Below, in pieces: positions 1 to 8,563 of a stretch of 64,000 nucleotides of DNA. The notes below the pieces were generated by a model. It ran no database searches. It saw only the letters and a list, made by a program, of their open reading frames with translations, and was not told the DNA's origin. The stretch's first letter is position 1; each line of letters starts with the position of its first letter. The stretch is from Nonomuraea montanisoli (GTDB taxonomy: Bacteria > Actinomycetota > Actinomycetes > Streptosporangiales > Streptosporangiaceae), in NCBI RefSeq assembly GCF_013363975.1, contig NZ_JABWGN010000002.1, positions 434,001-498,000 on the forward strand, written 5' to 3'. The translations under genes were made by a program, and so were the position numbers.

Positions 1-2601
1 CTCGTGGGCGGCGTCGTTCACCTGAGCCGTCTCCTCCTTCTGGGGGGATGGCTGTGGGGTGGGCGCCGGCTTCGGCTTGGGTACGGGCGCCTTCGAGTCC
101 TCCGCGGACGCTGACGTCGTCTCACCGGTCGTGGCGGTGGGCGTCTCGGCGGCAGGCTCGGTGACAGGCGCGCTGCCGGATGCGGTGGCCGGGGGTGCCT
201 CAGGAGGCGTGGTGGCGGCCTGGGGCTCCTCGGTGGTCGTGGTGGCGGGCGGGCTGGGCTCCGCGGTGTCGTCGGTTGCCGTCTGGGCGGCGGGCGTCTC
301 GGCGCCGGGCTCGGTGGCGGGCGCGTCGGGCGTCTCGGCGACCGGTGCTTCGGCGGGCTCGGCGGCCGGAGTCTCTGCAGGCGTCTCAGCGGTGGCCGGA
401 GTCTCCGTAGGAGGCTCAGCGGTCGCGATGGCCGGAGTCTCCGTCGGCGTCTCAGCGGTCGAAGTGGCCTGGGCGGCCGGAGGCACGTCGGCGGTCGGGG
501 TGGCCGGGGGTGCCTCAGGAGGCGTGGTGGCGGCCTGGGGCTCCTCGGTGGTCGTGGTGGCGGGCGGGCTGGGCTCCGTGGCGTCGTCGGTTGCCGTCTG
601 GGCGGCGGGCGTCTCGGCGCCGGGCTCCGCGGCCGACTCATCGGTGGACTCGGCCGTGGACGCGGCCGACTCATCGGTGGGCTGGGTCGCACCTGTCTCG
701 ACGGGCTGCGGCGCGGCACCGGCAGCAGCATCGGCAGAGGCGTCGGCTGCGGTGGCGGTCGCGGCCTCCTCCGCGGTGCTCGGTGCGGCTTCGGACTGCG
801 TGGTCTCAGCAGGCGGGGCGGCCTCAGGCTGCGCGGCCTCACCCGGCTGGATCTCGGCCTGCGCGGCGTGACCCGGCTGAGCCTCGGCCTGCGTGGCCTC
901 GATGGGCGCCGTGGCCGGTGACGTCTCGGCGGGGGCAGGCGCCGCCTCCGAAGGCGCCTCCGTTCCGGTCGAGGCGGCGGCCGGGGCAGCGGTCTCGGGC
1001 GAGGCCGGAACATCGGCCCCCACGGGAGCCTGCTCCGTGACTGCCCCGGACGAGGTCTCCCCGGCAACGGCCTCACCGGAGGACTGCCCGGCAACGGCGT
1101 CAGCGGAGGACTGCCCCGCAACGGCGTCAGTGGAGGGCTGTCCGGCAACGGCCTCGCCGGAGGTCTGTCCAGGAGCAGCCTCGGCGGAGATCTGTGCAGG
1201 AACGGCCTCGGCGGAGGCGGGGCCGGGAACGGCCGCCGACGGGGACTCGGGCGTCCTGCCCGTGTCGGACGGCTGCGGCGTGACCGGCAGGAACGCCGGG
1301 GTCGGCTGGCTGGACGGCGTGCCGGGGAACGCGTCGGCGGGACGCTGCTGGGCCGCGTCCGCGGGACGCGGCGCGGAGGTGTCCGCGGGACGCGGCTCGC
1401 GGGCGTCGGCGGGACGCTGCTGGGGCGCCTCCGCGGGACGCGGCTCGGGGGCGTCCATGGGCCGCTGCTGGGATGTGTCCGCGGGAGGGGGCTCAGAGGC
1501 GTCCGCGGGACGCTGCTGGAACGGGTCCGCGGGACGCTGCTGGGACGGGTGCGTGGCGGGCGCGTAGTACGCCTCGGCCTCGTGCCCCGTGCCGCGGTCG
1601 CTCGTACGGCCGGCCCCGAAGTCCGGCAGCCACGCCGGAGCGCCGCCACGGCGGGAGGCGTCACCGGGACGGGACTGCGCACCCCCACGGTCGCCCCCGC
1701 GGTCGCCCGCTGCGCCGGCGCCCGGAACACCGTGTTCCGCGCCCCCGTGGTCCCCGGAGTCGGCGGCGCCCGAGGCGGACGCGCCAGGGGACGAGGCCGG
1801 GGGACGGTCGAAGCCGTACTCGCCCGCCGGACGTGCGTAGATGCCCTCCGCGCCGCGCGGCGGAGAGGGGAAGCCCACGGCGGGTTCCTCGGGCTCCGGG
1901 TCGCGCCGCGGCACCGAGGGGAACGGCACCGGGTCGGAGGAGGCCAGCGGCGGCACCGGCTGCAGCTTGGCCACCCGCGGCGTGAACGGCGTGACCGTGG
2001 TGTCCTCGACCGGAGGACTCGGGTCGAAGTCGGCCGACGACAGCCGCAGCGCCTCGTCGTCGTGGGGGGTCACGTGGCGGCGGCGCGGGTCGAAGAGCCA
2101 TTCGGCGTGACGCGTGTGACCGTTCCAGACGTAGCCGAGCTTGACGCGCCAGAGGCCGTCGTCGCGCTTGGCGGAGTCCCAGTCGATCTCGTCGGTGGGC
2201 ACGCCCCGGCGGGTGAGCCGCTCGGCGACCAGCTCGCCGAGCGTGGGGCCGGACGAGGACTCGCCCGGCATGCGGACCGCGACGCGCTGCGCCTGCTGGG
2301 CGACGTACTCGCGCTCCTGGAGCACCGGTCCCTCGAACCAGCGGACGCGTTCGACCGGGATGCCGGCGGTCGCGGCGATCTCCTCCGCGGTCTCTCCGGC
2401 GCGGATGCGCGCCTGGATCTCCTTGGGGCGCAACGGACTCTCCACTTCGATCTCGTACTGGCCGAGACGGGAGAAGTTGCCGCGGACGGCAGCACGGAGC
2501 CGGTCGTCCACGGGAAGTGTGAAGCGGGTGCCTCGCCCGGCAGTCGCCAGCACGAGATAGGTGCCGTCCTCACTTACCGCGACGAGTCGGAGCTCCTGCA
2601 T
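1..2601 (-). CDS. sepH: Septation protein SepH (DUF3071), 3' end outside window
   Basis: SepH is an actinobacterial cell-division protein that stimulates FtsZ assembly. The first ~180 residues read as the conserved DUF3071/SepH region, starting MQELRLVAVSEDGTYLVLA and including a helix-turn-helix-like stretch (ETAEEIAATAGIPVERVRWF). The rest, at least 680 residues, is disordered Ala/Pro/Thr/Glu-rich sequence containing two families of tandem repeats and a 43-codon direct repeat. Known SepH proteins are about 300-350 residues, so this tail is unusually long. The start is ATG at 2601 with AGGGA a few bases upstream. The frame is open to base 1, so the C-terminus is not seen. The N-terminal call is confident; whether the tail matters to division is unknown. 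Confidence 0.9.
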   Translation of the reverse strand, partial: MQELRLVAVSEDGTYLVLATAGRGTRFTLPVDDRLRAAVRGNFSRLGQYEIEVESPLRPKEIQARIRAGETAEEIAATAGIPVERVRWFEGPVLQEREYVAQQAQRVAVRMPGESSSGPTLGELVAERLTRRGVPTDEIDWDSAKRDDGLWRVKLGYVWNGHTRHAEWLFDPRRRHVTPHDDEALRLSSADFDPSPPVEDTTVTPFTPRVAKLQPVPPLASSDPVPFPSVPRRDPEPEEPAVGFPSPPRGAEGIYARPAGEYGFDRPPASSPGASASGAADSGDHGGAEHGVPGAGAAGDRGGDRGGAQSRPGDASRRGGAPAWLPDFGAGRTSDRGTGHEAEAYYAPATHPSQQRPADPFQQRPADASEPPPADTSQQRPMDAPEPRPAEAPQQRPADAREPRPADTSAPRPADAAQQRPADAFPGTPSSQPTPAFLPVTPQPSDTGRTPESPSAAVPGPASAEAVPAQISAEAAPGQTSGEAVAGQPSTDAVAGQSSADAVAGQSSGEAVAGETSSGAVTEQAPVGADVPASPETAAPAAASTGTEAPSEAAPAPAETSPATAPIEATQAEAQPGHAAQAEIQPGEAAQPEAAPPAETTQSEAAPSTAEEAATATAADASADAAAGAAPQPVETGATQPTDESAASTAESTDESAAEPGAETPAAQTATDDATEPSPPATTTTEEPQAATTPPEAPPATPTADVPPAAQATSTAETPTETPAIATAEPPTETPATAETPAETPAAEPAEAPVAETPDAPATEPGAETPAAQTATDDTAEPSPPATTTTEEPQAATTPPEAPPATASGSAPVTEPAAETPTATTGETTSASAEDSKAPVPKPKPAPTPQPSPQKEETAQVNDAAHE
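184..627. repeat. 129-bp direct repeat inside sepH
   Basis: Bases 184-312 and 499-627 are near-identical (a few mismatches, for example around 262 and 577), 315 bp apart, so the copies are in the same reading frame. Each encodes about 43 residues of Thr/Pro/Ala/Glu-rich tail. This looks like a segmental in-frame duplication. Confidence 0.9.
1060..1225. repeat. 27-bp tandem repeat in sepH tail (about 6 units)
   Basis: About six consecutive 27-bp units, degenerating toward 1225, encode a nine-residue motif of the type AVAGQSSAD on the minus strand. The period is a multiple of three and the frame is preserved. Confidence 0.85.
1329..1548. repeat. 24-bp tandem repeat in sepH tail (about 9 units)
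   Basis: About nine 24-bp units encode alternating eight-residue motifs of the type QQRPADAS and EPRPADTS on the minus strand. The repeat is in frame and lies just after the conserved domain and a Gly-rich linker. Confidence 0.85.
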
Positions 2602-2727
2602 GCGAGTCCCTTCGTCAGCGTGCTCATTCTTCCCCCGGACCCTTGAGTCTCTCGCGTGTGCCGGTTGCCTGCCAGCACCGTACCCGGCATGTCCGAACAT
2701 CGCCTTCCTGGGAGAGCCCCCGGACGA

Positions 2728-2743
2728 TGTGACGCCGGTCACA
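2728..2743. promoter_or_regulatory. Crp/GlxR-type operator candidate
   Basis: TGTGACGCCGGTCACA matches the CRP-family consensus TGTGA-N6-TCACA exactly, with 6-bp perfect arms. It lies 127 bp upstream of the sepH start and just beyond the 3' end of the subtilase remnant. A TACGGT box near 2683 (minus strand) could be the sepH -10, placing the operator near the -55 position. Binding is inferred. Confidence 0.6.
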
Positions 2744-2762
2744 TTTGTCGTTTCCATCCTTT

Positions 2763-3938
2763 TCAGAGCCCGCCGGTCCGGAGAGTCCTCGACGGATTCT
2801 GGCGAATGGCGGCCGTTCCCGCCGTCCACTTCGGCCAAGAGGTCGGAGTGAACGGCCGAGTGGAGGGATGGAGCTCCGGGTCTGGGAGGTCGCTGGAGCG
2901 GGAGGCGCGGTCGTGGGGGCGCGGGTTCCGGATGGCGGCGGCGGCCTCCTCGGGGCTCGTCGCGACGGGGACGCCGGAGCGGTCGAGCCGCCGCACGGCC
3001 GTGTCGAGCGCCGCCGACCCCGTGGTGGGCGTGCCCGACCCAGTGGTACGCGTGCCAGAGCCCGTGGCGGGTGACGTCGAACCGGTGGTACGCGATCCCG
3101 GGCCGGGGTGCGGGGGTGTGGCGGTGACGCCGAGGACGGCGACGGCGGGTTCGCGGGCATGCCTGCGCACCCAGTCCAGCCCGGCGATCGTGTCCGAGAG
3201 ACTGCCGGTCGCGCCGCAGCCCAGCACCCGCACCGACGCGATCCCGGCCCGCGGAGCGACCCCGTGCTCGCGCCCCGCGACCAGGCGCGCCGCGCGCGTG
3301 CCGTGACCGGTGCAGTCGTCGCCGGTGCCGCCCGTGGCGTCGAACGCGCGCCAGGCCCGGTCCCCGAACTCCGCCCGGTCCACCTCCAGACCGCTGTCCA
3401 CCAGGTAGACCGTCACACCGGCGCCGCCCGCGGAGGCGTCCCGCGCGGCGTTCCCCGGCGTGGCGTCCCCGTCCGGGAGCGGCCAGGTCGGCACGTCCGG
3501 CTCGACGGCCCGTACGCGCGGGTCGGCGCGCAGCTCGCCGACTTCAGAGGCGGTCAGCCATGTCGCGAACCCCGGCAGCGCCGCCGTGTAGTACCGCCGC
3601 ACCCGCCAGCGCACCTCGCCGACGAGGTCCCGCGCGGCGGCCCGGTCCCGCGCCGTCACGAGGTACGGCCGGGCGTTGTCGGCCACGACGGGGCGGGCGG
3701 CCACTCCGGAGGCGGGCGTCATCGCGGGGGACGCGACCGTGGCCGCGGCTGTCGCCACGGCCGCGGCCACGTACACGAACCTCACACGGAACGCGGACCT
3801 GACAGAGAACGCCGACCTGACACGGAACGCGGGCCGGACACGCAGGACGGGCCGGACACGGAAGAGGGAGCCACGCGTGCACGTCAGGGGGACACGCGGG
3901 TCGACGCGCTCGAAGCGCGGGCCGGATCGTCGGGGCAC
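2763..3938 (-). pseudogene. Subtilisin-family (S8) serine protease lacking the catalytic Ser region
   Basis: Residues 85-290 read as an inhibitor-like propeptide plus an S8 (proteinase K-like) domain: catalytic Asp in YLVDSG (D181) and His in GHGTR (H212) are present. The sequence then runs through a Gly/Thr/Ser/Pro-rich insert (TTGSGT-type repeats), a helix-like ALDTAVRRLDRSGVPVAT stretch, and a C-terminus with no similarity to the family. The GTSMAxP motif with the nucleophile is absent from all frames I checked up to 2650. At 391 codons with about 80 non-homologous residues at the N-terminus it is short of a working enzyme. It may be a decayed gene, or a truncated non-catalytic product. 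The annotated start, GTG at 3938, lies upstream of an 18-bp tandem repeat; a start near 3775, just before a signal peptide-like stretch, is more natural. Confidence 0.7.
3785..3866. repeat. 18-bp tandem repeat (4.5 units) at subtilase 5' end
   Basis: Units at 3785-3802, 3803-3820, 3821-3838 and 3839-3856, plus a partial fifth, share the core CACGGAACGC. Read on the minus strand they give FRVRSA-type repeats just before the hydrophobic export signal, suggesting that they expanded the 5' end or leader of the gene. Confidence 0.8.
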
Positions 3939-4053
3939 GAGCCCTGAGGGTGCCTGTCACGCACGTCACAGGAACAACAGGACACGCGCTCGCGTCTATT
4001 CACGAGGAAGCTCTTTACCTAACGCATGACGAGAGAGAGGACTGATCCGAGGC

Positions 4054-5097
4054 ATGGGCGGCGAGCAGCGGAAATTCGAGCTGAGCGTGCCGCAGATAGG
4101 GGGAAGCGCCCTCGCGTCGGTGACGGCCGCGGTGGCGGCGTCCTACCTGGGGGTCGCGGGAACGGTGATCGGCGCCGCCGTGGTCAGCGTGGCCAGCACG
4201 GTCGGCACAGCCGTCTACACGCACTATCTCAAGCAGACGGGTGATCAGGTCGTCCGGCGCACGACGATCGTCCGGCGCCGCCAGGAGGGGGAAGGCGAGG
4301 AGCGGGAAGGCGAGGAGCGGGAGGACGCGCAGCAGGGGGCGCTCGCCACAGCCGTTCACGCCACAGCCGTTCACGCGACGGCCGCCGAGGTCGGAGCGGA
4401 GGACGCGACCGTGGTGATGCCGCCCGTCGCCGCCTCCATCACGCTCTCCTCGACCACGCCCGCCTCCGCCGCGCCCCCGTCCCCTGCCGAGGCGACCGCG
4501 CCGCTCCCCGCTCAGCCCCCTGCCGAGGCGACCGCGCCAATCCCGGCTCAGGTCCCAGCCGAGGCGACCGCGCCGCTGCCGGCGCAGCCCGGCCCCGGTG
4601 CCGCTTCGCCCCCCATGTCCCCCCGCAGCCCCCTGCGGCGCGGGCCCGCCTGGGGGAAGGTGGCCGTCGCCGCGGGCCTGGTGTTCGGGGTGAGCATGGG
4701 GAGCATCCTCGCCTACCAGGGCCTCAACCACACGACGGTCCACGAGCGGCTCACCGGCCAGGTGCCCGCCGCCAAGCAGAAGATCGCGCCGGTACGCCGG
4801 GACGACTCCCCCCGCGACCCCGCCCCGCGGGCCAGCGCGCCCGTCCCCACCCGGGACCACCTCACCGCCACGGCCGAGCCCGGCACGCCCAGCCCGAGCC
4901 CCACGCCCACGCCGTCGCGCACCCGAACCACGAGCACCGCCACGGCCACGCCCACCCCCGCCCCGACGGGCACGCGCACCCAGACCGGCCCGGCCCGTCC
5001 GACCGAGTCCGCCACGAGCGCGCCGCCGGAGGAGCCCACCGAGCCGGACGTGGTCGAGGAGCCGCGGCCCGACACCGACGAGGTCCAGCCGCAGTGA
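4054..5097 (+). CDS. Membrane protein with Pro/Ala/Thr-rich regions, unknown function
   Basis: 347 residues. An N-terminal section (about 18-58) is Gly/Ala/Val-rich and hydrophobic, probably one or two membrane helices. Residues ~60-190 are charged, then Pro/Ala-rich with repeated PAEATAPLPAQ-type units. A second helix (about 207-230, KVAVAAGLVFGVSMGSILAY) is followed by a Thr/Pro-rich tail. ATG at 4054 has GAGG five bases upstream. No enzymatic motif is visible. The N-terminal part resembles small conserved actinomycete membrane proteins, and the pattern suggests a membrane-anchored, wall-spanning tail. Function unknown. Confidence 0.75.
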   Translation: MGGEQRKFELSVPQIGGSALASVTAAVAASYLGVAGTVIGAAVVSVASTVGTAVYTHYLKQTGDQVVRRTTIVRRRQEGEGEEREGEEREDAQQGALATAVHATAVHATAAEVGAEDATVVMPPVAASITLSSTTPASAAPPSPAEATAPLPAQPPAEATAPIPAQVPAEATAPLPAQPGPGAASPPMSPRSPLRRGPAWGKVAVAAGLVFGVSMGSILAYQGLNHTTVHERLTGQVPAAKQKIAPVRRDDSPRDPAPRASAPVPTRDHLTATAEPGTPSPSPTPTPSRTRTTSTATATPTPAPTGTRTQTGPARPTESATSAPPEEPTEPDVVEEPRPDTDEVQPQ

Positions 5098-5132
5098 GGG
5101 CCAGGGGCGGTGCTGATCAGCCGCAGTGAGGG

Positions 5133-6413
5133 TCAGGCGCCGAGGACCTGGTCCAGGTAGTCGTTGGCGAACAGCCGGTCCGGGTCGAGCCGGTCGCGCA
5201 GCGCCACGAAGTCCGCGAAGCGCGGATAGACACCCTTCAGGTACGCGGCGTCCCGCGTGTGCAGCTTGCCCCAGTGCGGCCGCCCGCCCAGCCGGACCAT
5301 GATCTCCTCGACGCCCTCGAAGTACGCCGGGTGCGGGGTGGGCCGGTACATGTGGCAGGCGATGTATCCCGTCGCCCGCCCGTACGCGGTGGACAGCCAA
5401 GCGTCGCTCGGCGGCGACACGCGCACCTCCACCGGGAAGGTGATCTTCCAGTCCATCCGCTCGACCAGGTCACGCGTCTCGCGCAGGGCCTGGGCGAGGT
5501 GCTCGCGCGGCACGGCGTACTCCATCTCCAGGAACCGCACGTCGCGCCGGGAGGTGAAGACCCGGTAGGAGGCGTCGACCGCCTCGGAGTCGCCGAGCGC
5601 CGCCGCGCTGACGGCGTTGATGCGCGGGATGAGCGAGGGGAAGCGGGCGCCGGTCGCGCAGGCGGCGCCGAAGAGGGTGTTCTCCAGCAGGACGTTGTCC
5701 AGCCAGTGCTTGAACGCGCCGGGCGGGCTGGCCGGCCCCGGGTCGCGGTTGTTGGTCTTGACCAGGCAGGCGTCGGTGTGCGGCAGCCAGAAGAAGTCGA
5801 GGTGCTCGTTTTCGGCGGTGACCTGGTCGAGCGTGTCCAGGATGCCGGTCAGGGTGGCCCGGCGGCGCCGGTTGCGCAGCAGGAACGCCGGCTCGACCCG
5901 GAACGTCACGGCGGTCAGCACGCCGAGCGCCCCGAGCCCGACCCGGGCGGCGTCGAACAGGTCGTCACCGGGGACGGCCGTGGTGAGGGAGCCGTCGGCG
6001 AGCACCAGCTCCAGCTCGGTGACCTGGTCGGCGAGTCCGCCGCTGTCGCGGCCCGTGCCGTGGGTGCCGGTCTGGATGGCGCCGGCGACGGTCTGCTCGG
6101 TGATGTCGCCCATGTTGGCCAGGGCCAGGCCGCGCTCGTGCAGCAGCTCGTTGAGCAGCTTGAGCGGCGTGCCGGCGAGCGCGGTGACGCGGTCGCCGTC
6201 GAAGGAGCGCACGCCGGTGAGCGCCGTGGGCCGGAGCAGCAGGCCGTCGGTGAGGGCCACCCCGGTGAAGGAGTGGCCCGTTCCGACCATGCGGACGCGC
6301 CGCCCGGCCGCGGCGGCGTCGCGCACCGCGCGCGCGACCTCGTCCGCCGAGGCGGGCGTGCGCACCTCGTGAGGGGTGACCGACTGGTTACGGGCCCAGT
6401 TCGTGAAGATCAT
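5133..6413 (-). CDS. FAD-linked sugar-lactone oxidase (D-arabinono-1,4-lactone oxidase family)
   Basis: 426 residues, typical of the VAO-type aldonolactone oxidases. The N-terminal FAD domain carries GTGHSF (H47, the usual covalent-FAD histidine) and the QTGTHGTGRDSGGL segment near residue 115. The C-terminal ALO domain ends with the HWGK motif (380-383) and RLDPDRLFANDYL. The family oxidises a sugar lactone (arabinono-, gulono- or xylono-lactone) to an ascorbate-like product with O2 or another acceptor; the substrate cannot be read from sequence. It stands alone, minus strand, 42 bp beyond the deacetylase. The start is ATG at 6413. Confidence 0.9.
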   Translation of the reverse strand: MIFTNWARNQSVTPHEVRTPASADEVARAVRDAAAAGRRVRMVGTGHSFTGVALTDGLLLRPTALTGVRSFDGDRVTALAGTPLKLLNELLHERGLALANMGDITEQTVAGAIQTGTHGTGRDSGGLADQVTELELVLADGSLTTAVPGDDLFDAARVGLGALGVLTAVTFRVEPAFLLRNRRRRATLTGILDTLDQVTAENEHLDFFWLPHTDACLVKTNNRDPGPASPPGAFKHWLDNVLLENTLFGAACATGARFPSLIPRINAVSAAALGDSEAVDASYRVFTSRRDVRFLEMEYAVPREHLAQALRETRDLVERMDWKITFPVEVRVSPPSDAWLSTAYGRATGYIACHMYRPTPHPAYFEGVEEIMVRLGGRPHWGKLHTRDAAYLKGVYPRFADFVALRDRLDPDRLFANDYLDQVLGA

Positions 6414-6455
6414 GGACGCCCCTTCGAGGCTCGTTCCGTCAAACGTGAACGATAC

Positions 6456-7214
6456 TCAGTTTTCCCAGCCCTCAGGAAGGGGGAAGGCGTCGCCGGGCTG
6501 GAGGTTCTGCCGCTTCACGATGTCGGACACCGTGACCAGGTGGTAGCCCTTGCCCTGCAGCGTCTTGATGAGCGACGGCATGGCGTCCACGGTCTGCTTC
6601 ACCCAGTCGTGCATGAGGATGATGCCGTCCTGCTCGGCCACCGCGAGCGTCTGCTTCTTGATGGCGTCGACGTCCTTGGTGTCCCAGTCGCGGGAGCCGG
6701 CCGTCCAGATGATGATCGGCATGCCGAACTCGGCGGCGACGTCGGACACCTGGATGTCGACCAGCCCGTACGGCGGGCGCAGCAGCTTGGGCTCGACGCC
6801 CGCGGCCTTCTTCACGGCGTCCTGCGTCTTCTGGATCTCGTTCCGGATGGCCGCCGGTTCGAGCTTGGTGAAGTCAGGATGCGTGTAGCTGTGGTTGCCG
6901 ACCTCGTGGCCTTCCTTGACCATGCGCTTGACGTAGGCCGGGCGGGCCTTCACGTACTGGCCCTCCAGGAAGAACGTCGCCTTGGCGTCGTACTTCTTGA
7001 GCGTGTCGAGGAGCGTGCCCGCGTACTTGCCGGGACCGTCGTCGAAGGTCAGCGCGAGGCACTTGACCTGCTCGCAGTCCACCGGCGTCTTCTTCGCGGC
7101 GGCCGCGGGCTTGGGGGCCGGGGTGGGGGTCGGGGTCTGGGCCAGCGCGGGTCCCGGTGTCAGGGCGACCGTGACAATCGCGATGGCCAGAAGTGATTTC
7201 GTTTGTCGGGACAT
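6456..7214 (-). CDS. Secreted polysaccharide deacetylase (NodB/CE4 family)
   Basis: 252 residues with a signal peptide (MSRQTKSLLAIAIVTVAL... to ALAQ) followed by a Pro/Thr linker and a NodB domain. CE4 motifs are all visible: LTFDDGPG (catalytic base and metal Asp), the HSYTHP metal-binding pair, RPPYG, and the late ILMHDW histidine. The family removes N-acetyl groups from peptidoglycan or chitin oligomers outside the cell. I chose ATG at 7214 because it gives a clean signal peptide; the frame can be extended to a TTG at 7229. Deacetylation of the organism's own wall is a likely role but not shown. Confidence 0.9.
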   Translation of the reverse strand: MSRQTKSLLAIAIVTVALTPGPALAQTPTPTPAPKPAAAAKKTPVDCEQVKCLALTFDDGPGKYAGTLLDTLKKYDAKATFFLEGQYVKARPAYVKRMVKEGHEVGNHSYTHPDFTKLEPAAIRNEIQKTQDAVKKAAGVEPKLLRPPYGLVDIQVSDVAAEFGMPIIIWTAGSRDWDTKDVDAIKKQTLAVAEQDGIILMHDWVKQTVDAMPSLIKTLQGKGYHLVTVSDIVKRQNLQPGDAFPLPEGWEN

Positions 7215-7268
7215 AACAAATGCATCCAATGTGAAGGGTGTTGCGAGGGATGTCCCGACGTTATCCGA

Positions 7269-8471
7269 TCACCTCTCGACGGGTGAAGCCGCTTCCGGAA
7301 GTCTCAGCAAACCCGAACCTGCCGCGCCCACGAGCGCGGCGAAGAGCGCGGCGGCCAGAGCGAACAGGTACGCGTGGGACGCGCCGACCGATTCGGTGAG
7401 CCGGCCGCCCGCCCACGCGCCGAGCGCCACCCCGAACCCGATGGAGGTGGAGATCCAGGCCATCCCCTCCGTGAGCAGGGACGGCGGCACCAGCCGCTCG
7501 GTCAGCGAGAAGCCGGTGATGAGCGTCGGCGAGATCGCGAGCCCGGCCAGGAAGAGGAAGCCCGCCATGACCCACGGGGCGCCGACGAACGTCAGCGGCG
7601 TCAGCCCCGCCACGAACACCGCGAGCGCCCTCAGGAAACGCCCGCGCAGCGAGATCCTCCAGTGCCGCGACCCGAACCACAGGCCCGACACCATCGACCC
7701 GCCCGCGAACGCCGCCAGCAGGAACCCGGCGGCGCCCTTCACGCCGTGCTCCTCGGCGAACGCGACCGTGATCAGGTCCACCGAGCCGAACACCGAGCCG
7801 AGCCCCAGGTAGACGCAGGCCAGCAGGGCGACGCCGGGGATGAGGATGGGCGTGCCGCCGCCGCCCCGGACGGTCTGGACGGGCGGCTGCGTCCCCCGCT
7901 GCCCCGCCAGCGCCAGCGACCCGCCGAGCATGCACACCAGCGCCACCGTCAGCCCCGCGAACGGGTTGATCTCGGTGGCGAGGACGGTGACCAGCGCCGG
8001 ACCCGTGACGAAGATCACCTCATCGGCCACGGACTCGAACGCGAACGCCGTGTGCAGCCGCGGCGAGCCGCCGTGCAGGGCCGACCAGCGCGCCCGCACC
8101 ATCGAGCCGAGCGACAACGAGGTGACCCCGACCAGCAGCGCCGAGGCGTACAGCGTCCACTCGGGCAGGCGCAGACCTGCGCTCAGCATGAGCGCGGCCA
8201 GCGCCAGCGCGTTGAGCGAGGCGAACGGGACGATGACCCGGGTCTGGCCGAAGCGGTCCACGAGCCGCCCGCTCAGCGGGGCGGCGACCGCGAAGGAGAC
8301 GTTGGTGGTGGCGGCCACGGCGCCGGCCGTGGCGTACGACTCGGTGAGCCCCGAGACCAGCAGCACGATGCCGATGCCGAGCATGGACATCGGCATCCGG
8401 CCGACGAACCCGGCCAGCACGAACCCCTTGATGCCGGGCCCGTCGAACAACCCCCGGTACGGCCCGACCAC
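7269..8471 (-). CDS. MFS transporter
   Basis: 400 residues with twelve predicted hydrophobic segments and the loop pattern GRLVDRFGQTRV between helices 2 and 3, typical of drug-export-type major facilitators. No substrate-specific motif is recognisable. Translation probably begins at GTG 8471, with AGGGGG upstream; an overlapping ATG lies in another frame. The stop lies about 50 bp from the deacetylase start and the two genes are codirectional, so cotranscription is possible. Divergent from the transglycosylase at 8564. Confidence 0.85.
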   Translation of the reverse strand: MVGPYRGLFDGPGIKGFVLAGFVGRMPMSMLGIGIVLLVSGLTESYATAGAVAATTNVSFAVAAPLSGRLVDRFGQTRVIVPFASLNALALAALMLSAGLRLPEWTLYASALLVGVTSLSLGSMVRARWSALHGGSPRLHTAFAFESVADEVIFVTGPALVTVLATEINPFAGLTVALVCMLGGSLALAGQRGTQPPVQTVRGGGGTPILIPGVALLACVYLGLGSVFGSVDLITVAFAEEHGVKGAAGFLLAAFAGGSMVSGLWFGSRHWRISLRGRFLRALAVFVAGLTPLTFVGAPWVMAGFLFLAGLAISPTLITGFSLTERLVPPSLLTEGMAWISTSIGFGVALGAWAGGRLTESVGASHAYLFALAAALFAALVGAAGSGLLRLPEAASPVER

Positions 8472-8550
8472 CTCATGTCCCCCTATCGCTGCCCGCTCAC
8501 CTTGTCATGGCTGATGTCCGATCGGCACCGGATTTTCTCGCCGATTCGGC

Positions 8551-8556
8551 TAACGT
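8551..8556 (+). promoter_or_regulatory. -10 box TAACGT for the transglycosylase (leaderless type)
   Basis: The hexamer ends 7 nt before GTG 8564, the spacing expected when transcription starts at the start codon. Confidence 0.5.
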
Positions 8557-8563
8557 GTCCCGG

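Noticed and set aside
1060..1548. CRISPR-like repeat array
   Set aside because: Units are contiguous, without spacers, in coding frame and encode a peptide repeat.
18..1730. Long Arg/Pro-rich reading frame on the minus strand
   Set aside because: Shadow of sepH in a different frame; no start context and only low-complexity composition.
3108..3947. 279-codon plus-strand frame
   Set aside because: Antisense of the subtilase remnant, low-complexity Arg/Pro composition.
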